DNA of 64,000 nucleotides, taken from contig CAWIIF010000002.1 in the NCBI GenBank assembly GCA_963836015.1, positions 930,001-994,000 on the forward strand, in the 5' to 3' direction. Origin of the DNA: CAWCDJ01 sp963836015 (GTDB taxonomy: Bacteria; Acidobacteriota; Terriglobia; Bryobacterales; Bryobacteraceae). The position numbers were made by a program, and so were the translations under genes. This document shows positions 59,242 through 64,000 of the stretch, one piece after another (within the stretch, counting starts at the first letter, position 1; the number at the start of each line of letters is the position of its first letter). The notes under the pieces are model-generated. The model saw nothing but the letters and a program-made list of their open reading frames with translations, was not told where the DNA came from and searched no databases.

Positions 59242-60018
59242 TCAGAATTGAAATACTTCCGACGGGTTGCGTTGCTCGGCGATCGCCAGGCGCGTGGCCA
59301 GGCCGCGCCCATCCAGCGCCTGGCTCGCGACGATCCGGACGATCTCCGGGTGGTTGTTCTGCTCGCTCAAATGGCCCAGCACCAGGTGGGCCGTCGAAGA
59401 GCTCAGGTCTTCGGACAGGAAATCGGACATCCCCAGGTTCGACAGGTGGCCCACGCGGCTCATCACCCGCTGCTTCACGGCCCACGGGTAAGGACCGACT
59501 TTCAGCATGTCGAGATCGTGATTGGCCTCGAGCAGCAGCAGGTCGGTGCGCCGCAAATGAAACTTGATGGACTCGGGAATGTATCCCAGGTCGGTGGCGA
59601 TTCCGATGCGTACGCCCTCCGCCTCGAAGCAATACCCCACCGGATCGATGGCATCGTGCGGAATGCTGAAACTCTCGACCTCGATATCGCCCACCATAAA
59701 GCCCGCGCCGGCCTGAAACGGCTCGAGGCGCGGCTCGGTCGGACCCCAGTCGATCGCCGGAGCCGTCAGCCGCGTCATATAAATGCAGGCGCGCATTCTC
59801 TTGCTCCGCGCCAGCACCGGAAGACCGGAGACGTGGTCGGCATGCTCGTGGGTGATGACAATGGCGTCGATCCGCGCCAGATCCTCACCGATCAGGGCCA
59901 GCCGCCGCCCCAATTCCCTCATGCTGAGGCCGGCGTCCACCAGAATGCGCGTATTTTCGGTCGCCAACAGGGCGGCATTTCCGGAACTGCCGCTCGCCAG
60001 CACACAGAACTTGACGAT
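59242..60018 (-). CDS. MBL-fold metallo-hydrolase (YycJ/WalJ-like); start codon ambiguous
   Basis: A metallo-beta-lactamase-fold hydrolase with the core motif THEHADHVSG (HxHxDH), then SIPHDAIDPVGYCFE, ATDLGYI and LLLEANHDLDML, as in the YycJ family linked to DNA or cell-wall stress. Homologues start M(K/R)F.VLASGSSGN; here the corresponding position is ATC at 60016-60018, with GGGAGG (60024-60029) exactly five bases upstream and no ATG, GTG or TTG nearby. In-frame ATGs at 60069 and 60102 lie well upstream without a good site. The coordinates given use the ATC; true initiation could be at 60069. It forms an operon with purB. Confidence 0.8.
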   Translation of the reverse strand: MVKFCVLASGSSGNAALLATENTRILVDAGLSMRELGRRLALIGEDLARIDAIVITHEHADHVSGLPVLARSKRMRACIYMTRLTAPAIDWGPTEPRLEPFQAGAGFMVGDIEVESFSIPHDAIDPVGYCFEAEGVRIGIATDLGYIPESIKFHLRRTDLLLLEANHDLDMLKVGPYPWAVKQRVMSRVGHLSNLGMSDFLSEDLSSSTAHLVLGHLSEQNNHPEIVRIVASQALDGRGLATRLAIAEQRNPSEVFQF

Positions 60019-60201
60019 AGCCGCCTCCCGACCTTTCAGAATACACCGAAAACCACCGAAACAGAACATGGTCGAAATGTTTCCCTGCCCGGCGAGTGGC
60101 ACAATTTGCCCAGCGTGCCGCCAGACTCACAATTTCCGGTAAAAAACTCTCCTGTTGTCACGGATTTGCGATACGGTATAGAAAGTGCCTGAAGGTCCTC
60201 C

Positions 60202-60786
60202 ATGAAGTTGCTTCTGAGTCTCGTATTGCTGCTGCCCTCCGCGCTGCCCCTGGCGGCAGCGGACCCGGCTGGACATCTCTATAGCCACGGCATCAAACTG
60301 GCCGAGCGCGGCAAATTCGCCAGCGCACGGGCAGCGCTCGAAACCCTCATTCATACATATCCGGAAAGTCCCCTAGCTGCCGAGGCGAAGAATGAAATCG
60401 ATGCTTCCCTGCTGCTGGAGGAAGGGCAGGAAAGGATCAAGAGCGGCCGGAGCGACACGGCCCAGGTGGCTCTCCACACCTTGATCTCGGTCTATCCCGA
60501 AAGCAGCCTGGTCAAGCAGGCCCGGCACACCATGCGCCAGGCCGAAGCGGCCATCCCCACGGTTCGCTCCATCCGCTTCGAGAACTTCCCTTCGGTGTCT
60601 CCGGACGAGATCCAGCAGAGTTTCGACCGCAGCGAAGTCGGTCTTGCCATGAAGAAGCCTTACGACCCGCGGGATGTCGACGCGGCGCGCAAAGTCCTGA
60701 CCGAACTCCTCGCCATGCCGGTGGAAGTGAAGACCCGCGTTGCCTCCCGCAGCGTGGACATCACATTTATCGCTGAAGGAAACTAG
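60202..60786 (+). CDS. Exported TPR-POTRA protein
   Basis: A 194-residue exported protein with signal peptide (LLLSLVLLLPSALPLAAA). Residues 25-110 form two to three TPR-like repeats (HGIKLAERGKFASARAALETLIHTYPESPLA and the repeat around KSGRSDTAQVALHTLISVYPESS), resembling BamD/YbgF. Residues 120-190 follow the POTRA pattern: VRSIRFENFPSVSPDEI, then PYDPRDVDAARKVLTELL and SVDITFIAEG. BamA and FhaC-type transporters contain POTRA domains, while TPR proteins of the Bam system contact them; here both are in one small protein. It overlaps the convergent PEP-CTERM gene by four bases. ATG at 60202 follows GAAGG by six bases. Confidence 0.72.
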   Translation: MKLLLSLVLLLPSALPLAAADPAGHLYSHGIKLAERGKFASARAALETLIHTYPESPLAAEAKNEIDASLLLEEGQERIKSGRSDTAQVALHTLISVYPESSLVKQARHTMRQAEAAIPTVRSIRFENFPSVSPDEIQQSFDRSEVGLAMKKPYDPRDVDAARKVLTELLAMPVEVKTRVASRSVDITFIAEGN

Positions 60787-61880
60787 CCGCGGATTGCTTT
60801 GCGCCGCCGGATCAGCAGCGGGACCAGGGCCGTTGCAGCCAGCAACCAGGTCGCCGGCTCCGGTGTCGCCGTAATGACTCCGAACAGCCCGTGGCTCTCG
60901 TCATCGGGCCCCGCCGTGAAGAACAGCGAGTTCACCGGTCCGCTACCCGTGCCGTTGCCGAATCCCAATCCCCACAGCCCGTCGATATGAAGCGGATTCC
61001 CCGAGACCCCCGGCACCAACTCTACGAAGGCGCCCGTCGAGTCATACGCCTGGAGCGAGCCGTCGCCGAAGTTGCCCACCAGGAGGTCGCCTCCCAGGTC
61101 GCCGAATCCGGCGGGAGCGATGGCCAGTCCCCAGGGCGAGTTGAGGCTTCCCCCGGTTATCAGACGCCCCAAGAGATTGCCGTTCAGGTCGTATTTGTCG
61201 ACGATCCCGTTCCCTACCCCGGCTACGTCATCGTGCTTGGCCCCGTCCTGCACGGCGTAGGTCACGTATAGCGATCCGCCCAGGTTCATGATGTTGAAGG
61301 GCGCAAAGCCGGCAGGCAGGGTCGGATCGGTGAAGTTGCCCGTGAGGTCCGGAGCTCCGCCGACTCCCTTCAGGACGTCGATCGTGCCATTCCGGAAGTT
61401 GGCGAGATAGGCGTACGGATTGCCGCCGACCGAGCCGACCGCGATGCCCTTATATACGTTACTGCTGCTGGCGAGCACCAGGGTCTCCGCGGCGGTGCCC
61501 AGGGCTCCCTTCCAGCCCGAGACCGTGCCGTCTTCCGACCCGAAAAGGAACACATCGCTATCGAATCCGCCGTTGCCGTTGAACGCGACTCCGGTGACCG
61601 ATCCATCGCCCGGAATTGTGACCACCAGGCCCAGTTTCGTCTGGGTGGTTCCGTTGTAGAGCACCGAGGTCCCGCTGCCGTTCGCCCCGATCCACCACGG
61701 ACTCGTGCCGCTCGCAATCAGGCCCCACGCATTCACCAGGTTCGGGTCCATAATCGGCGCAACGCCGAACTGGTCCGAAGCGATATTGTGAACCGCGAAT
61801 TCGACCGGACCGGCCATCGCAGCCGGCACGAGACTCGCCGCCAGGATTCCTGAAAGGCTCAGAAGAAACCGCATGCCCAT
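60783..61880 (-). CDS. TIGR03118-type secreted PEP-CTERM protein
   Basis: A 365-residue protein with a signal peptide (FLLSLSGILAASLVPAAMA) and a beta-propeller-like repeat structure: VNAWGLIASGTSPWWIGANG is the start, followed by IPGDGSVTGVAF, YLANFRNGTIDV and SPWGLAIAP. The tail TPEPATWLLAATALVPLLIRRR is the PEP-CTERM sorting signal (PEP, hydrophobic helix, basic end), processed by exosortase in species that make exopolysaccharide. No exosortase gene is in the window. Function unknown. A long structured upstream region (61881-62091) precedes it. Confidence 0.85.
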   Translation of the reverse strand: MGMRFLLSLSGILAASLVPAAMAGPVEFAVHNIASDQFGVAPIMDPNLVNAWGLIASGTSPWWIGANGSGTSVLYNGTTQTKLGLVVTIPGDGSVTGVAFNGNGGFDSDVFLFGSEDGTVSGWKGALGTAAETLVLASSSNVYKGIAVGSVGGNPYAYLANFRNGTIDVLKGVGGAPDLTGNFTDPTLPAGFAPFNIMNLGGSLYVTYAVQDGAKHDDVAGVGNGIVDKYDLNGNLLGRLITGGSLNSPWGLAIAPAGFGDLGGDLLVGNFGDGSLQAYDSTGAFVELVPGVSGNPLHIDGLWGLGFGNGTGSGPVNSLFFTAGPDDESHGLFGVITATPEPATWLLAATALVPLLIRRRKAIRG

Positions 61881-61912
61881 CCCTCCTCCGATTACTCGGA
61901 ATCAGCATATCG

Positions 61913-61983
61913 CCGCACCTGCCAAGGCGGTGCGGGGCCACGTGTAAACTCTCGGGCGAGAGTGTACGGGATGACCCATCCCG
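61913..61983 (-). other. Three consecutive hairpins in the leader of the PEP-CTERM gene
   Basis: Read on the minus strand towards the gene: CGGGATG-GGT-CATCCCG (61967-61983, 7 base pairs), ACTCTC-GCCC-GAGAGT (61948-61963, 6 pairs plus outer GTA/TAC), and CCGCACC ... GGTGCGG (61913-61935, 7 pairs). A fourth, GCGGTGGC-GGA-GCTGCCGC, overlaps the -24/-12-like sequence just upstream. The region 62010-61900 thus has almost no unstructured sequence. It is either an RNA leader or a group of protein-binding dyads. Confidence 0.55.
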
Positions 61984-61991
61984 TCCGACTT

Positions 61992-62007
61992 TGCGGCAGC
62001 TCCGCCA
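61992..62007 (-). promoter_or_regulatory. Sigma-54-like -24/-12 element upstream of the PEP-CTERM gene
   Basis: TGGCGGAGCTGCCGCA has GG and GC separated by ten bases, as sigma-54 requires (TGGCACG-N4-TTGCA), with CC in place of TT. It would start transcription around 61980, about 100 bases before the gene. PEP-CTERM genes in other phyla are known to be controlled by a sigma-54 system (PrsK/PrsR), so the site is plausible but not proven. Confidence 0.4.
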
Positions 62008-62091
62008 CCGCCGGTGACATACGCCCTCCAGCTCTCCTCCAAGCGCTGGTACGATAGGATACAAGCGCGTTTAGCTTGTCAACGGGACGTC

Positions 62092-64000
62092 ATGGCATCC
62101 GATCGGAAAACATCCACCACCACGACCAAGGTTGTCGTAGCGACAACGGTAGCGCTTTCGTTTATTTCGTTCTGGCGCGCGGCCGCGGTGGTGCTCAGCG
62201 ATCTCGCGTCGTCCGCCTTTTACGCCGGCGGTATCGCGGAGCATGCCATCGGCAGGAGCGCTCCCTGGTTCATTCTCGGCGTGATGCTGTTCAGCTTCGC
62301 GGTGCGCGCGGTGTACACGGAATCGAGCAGCATGTTCGTCCGCGGAGGCGTCTACATCGTGGTGCGCGACGCGATGGGGCCTTTCACCGCGCGGCTCTCG
62401 GTATCCTCCCTGATCTTTGACTACATCCTGACCGGCCCCATCAGCGTGGTCAGCGCCGGGCAATATTTGGGGCGCCTCGTCAATGAGATCTCCGATCTCA
62501 ACCACATCGGACCCCACGTGAACCCCAACCTGTTTGCCGCCGGCTTCGGGGTCCTGATTACCGCCTATTTCTGGTGGAGCAATATCAAAGGCATCATGGA
62601 GTCGAGCGGCAAGGCGCTGCGCATCATGCAGATCACGACCGTGATGGTCGTGGCGTTCTTAATCTGGTGCCCGCTTACCATACTGCTCAGCGGCAAGCTG
62701 CAGTTCCCGCCCGTACCTGTTCCACAGAACCTGCACTTTGCGCCGGAAGCCCTGGGATGGTTCAAGGGAACCGTGTTTCCGAGCGTCGGTGCAATCGCGC
62801 TGATCATCGCCTTCGGCCACTCGCTCCTTTCCATGAGCGGCTTTGAGACGCTGGCCCAGGTGTACCGCGAAATCGCATATCCCAAGCTCCGCAACCTGCG
62901 CATCACGGGACTGATTGTGTGCGCTTATGCGGTGGTCTGCACTGGCATCATCACCCTGTTCGCGGGTATGATCATTCCCGACCAGGTCCGGCCGCAGTAT
63001 GTCGATAACCTCCTGGGCGGCCTGGCCATGCACCTGGCCGGCCCACCCATCCTGCGGCTGTGTTTCCATGTGTTCGTCGTGATCGTCGGCGTGCTGATTC
63101 TCTCCGGCGCGGTGAACACGTCCATGATCGGCGCCAACGGAGTGATGAACCGGATCGCCGAGGACGGCGTCCTGCTCAATTGGTTTCGCAAGCCGCAAAA
63201 GCGGTTCGGCACGACCTACCGGATCATCAACCTGATTGCGCTCCTCCAGGTGGCCACCATTCTGCTAAGCCGGGGCGACGTCTATCTGCTGGGAGAAGCG
63301 TATGCTTTCGGCGTGGTCTGGAGCTTCTTTCTCAAATCGCTGGGCGTTTTGGTGCTGCGCTACCACCGTCACGATCAGGAGTACAAAGTTCCGCTGAATC
63401 CACGGATTGCCGGAAGAGAAATCCCCGTGGGCCTGGCGTTGACCACCTTGATTCTCGGGCTGGTGGCGATCGCCAACCTCTTCTCCAAGGAGATCGCCAC
63501 CATCTACGGCGTCAGTTTCACGGCCGTATTCTTCGTCCTCTTTACGGTTTCCGAACACATCAACAGGAAGCAGAAGGACCTCTCGCATCACGCGCTCGAA
63601 GAATTCAACCTGGACATGCGTCCGGAGATTGACGGCGATGCGGTGCACGCCCGCCCGGGCTGTGTGCTGGTAGCGGTGCGCGATTACCAACGCATGGCTC
63701 ACCTGAAGAGTGTTCTCGAGAAGACCAACCTCCGCCGCCACGATATCGTGGTGATGACCGTCCGCCCCGTTTCGAGCGGCGCCGGCGAGTACGAGCTATC
63801 CGACAAGCAGCTCTTCTCCGATTATGAAAAAGAGGTGCTGTCGAGCGTTGTGTCGGTGGCGGAGAAGGAGGGCAAAACGGTCGACCTCCTGGTGGTTCCC
63901 GGCGTGGATCCTTTCGATGCCATGGTGCAGACCGCCTCGCGACTGGCGGCCTCACGCCTCGTCACGGGCGTCTCTGCCAGGATGGATTCCGAGGAGCTGG
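62092..64000 (+). CDS. APC-family amino-acid permease with C-terminal USP-like domain (partial)
   Basis: An amino-acid/polyamine/organocation permease, open from ATG 62092 through the window end (636 codons, no stop). It has about 12 hydrophobic segments up to residue 500; the first (VVVATTVALSFISFW) and TM3-type ILTGPISVVSAGQYLG fit the APC pattern. After residue about 510 a hydrophilic C-terminal domain begins: PGCVLVAVRDYQRMAHLKSVLE and VDLLVVPGVDPFDAMVQ resemble the universal stress protein nucleotide-binding fold, as in some large APC transporters. A GGGA ribosome site precedes the ATG. The substrate is unknown and the 3' end is missing. Confidence 0.85.
   Translation, partial: MASDRKTSTTTTKVVVATTVALSFISFWRAAAVVLSDLASSAFYAGGIAEHAIGRSAPWFILGVMLFSFAVRAVYTESSSMFVRGGVYIVVRDAMGPFTARLSVSSLIFDYILTGPISVVSAGQYLGRLVNEISDLNHIGPHVNPNLFAAGFGVLITAYFWWSNIKGIMESSGKALRIMQITTVMVVAFLIWCPLTILLSGKLQFPPVPVPQNLHFAPEALGWFKGTVFPSVGAIALIIAFGHSLLSMSGFETLAQVYREIAYPKLRNLRITGLIVCAYAVVCTGIITLFAGMIIPDQVRPQYVDNLLGGLAMHLAGPPILRLCFHVFVVIVGVLILSGAVNTSMIGANGVMNRIAEDGVLLNWFRKPQKRFGTTYRIINLIALLQVATILLSRGDVYLLGEAYAFGVVWSFFLKSLGVLVLRYHRHDQEYKVPLNPRIAGREIPVGLALTTLILGLVAIANLFSKEIATIYGVSFTAVFFVLFTVSEHINRKQKDLSHHALEEFNLDMRPEIDGDAVHARPGCVLVAVRDYQRMAHLKSVLEKTNLRRHDIVVMTVRPVSSGAGEYELSDKQLFSDYEKEVLSSVVSVAEKEGKTVDLLVVPGVDPFDAMVQTASRLAASRLVTGVSARMDSEEL

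Noticed and set aside
61940..61975. Glycine riboswitch on the plus strand before the APC permease
   Set aside because: The AAACTCTC-G block recalls the aptamer core but the GCCGAAGG and GGAC segments are missing.
61992..62020. Cyclic-di-GMP-I (GEMM) riboswitch upstream of the PEP-CTERM gene
   Set aside because: Only a CGCAAAG-like block matches; the GNRA-capped first stem, the receptor and the second conserved strand of that aptamer are not found. Kept only as a structured leader.
1..64000. CRISPR arrays, insertion sequences, prophage or integron
   Set aside because: No regularly spaced direct repeats, transposase, integrase or phage structural genes were recognised; composition and codon use look even across the window.

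Overview
The window is a high-GC, gene-dense chromosomal segment of a Gram-negative bacterium, most likely an Acidobacteriota member of the Bryobacterales/Solibacter type. This is inferred from gene content, not from a marker gene. It carries lptD (outer membrane with LPS), a PadR regulator next to a long MacB/FtsX-like permease of the acidobacterial 'duplicated orphan permease' type, a PEP-CTERM protein of the TIGR03118 type, a bactofilin, tandem DUF4159 proteins and tandem secreted subtilases. I see no phage, transposase, integrase, CRISPR array or plasmid function. The only RNA gene recognised is tRNA-Leu(UAG).

Layout. 1-4.3 kb: end of an ABC exporter (permease and ATPase), a divergent ROK-family protein and a Ycf46-like AAA+ ATPase. 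4.4-8.3 kb: a small secreted protein, lptD, and a zinc-ribbon/RDD membrane protein split by a frameshift. 8.3-13.6 kb: a small basic protein, an SDR-thiolase pair, a secreted DNase II homologue, a CDF-like transporter and a secreted beta-rich protein. 13.6-16.8 kb: tRNA-Leu, then the permease-PadR pair with a perfect inverted-repeat operator. 16.8-23.2 kb: addB-addA, with addA carrying two apparent one-base insertions. 23.2-25.7 kb: an ankyrin protein and a sialidase-like protein. 25.9-33.9 kb: two subtilases with C-terminal WG-type hexapeptide repeats, closely followed by a membrane HD-GYP/GAF/GGDEF protein; then a sigma-54 activator with a PilZ protein, and divergently a GAF/degenerate-GGDEF protein. 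33.9-37.9 kb: a translationally coupled oligopeptide-type ABC transporter with one ATPase. 38-42.3 kb: an RND efflux pair. 42.3-49.5 kb: M48 protease, class V aminotransferase, ECF sigma with a small membrane partner carrying CxxCH, phenylalanine hydroxylase, a pseudokinase-SPOR protein, bactofilin and an EAL-HDOD protein. 49.6-53.1 kb: a Tat-exported oxidoreductase, an RMD1-like protein, and arsR-arsM under a palindromic, apparently leaderless promoter. 53.1-60.1 kb (mostly minus strand): two DUF4159 proteins, M28 peptidase, ICMT-like methyltransferase, secreted acetamidase, purB and an MBL hydrolase. 60.2-64 kb: a TPR-POTRA protein, the PEP-CTERM protein with a structured upstream region, and an APC permease cut by the window end.

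Two themes stand out. One is cyclic-di-GMP and envelope signalling: HD-GYP+GGDEF, PilZ, degenerate GGDEF, EAL-HDOD, bactofilin and SPOR pseudokinase. The other is secretion: subtilases, DNase II, sialidase, M28, formamidase and PEP-CTERM proteins. The best candidates for something undescribed are the GAF/degenerate-GGDEF protein coupled to a minimal peptide transporter (33.1-37.9 kb), the repeat-tailed subtilases linked to a cyclic-di-GMP enzyme, the TPR-POTRA protein, and a hairpin family found at convergent gene ends. Three apparent single-base frameshifts (about 7616, 20395 and 22648) need checking against reads before biological meaning is given to them.
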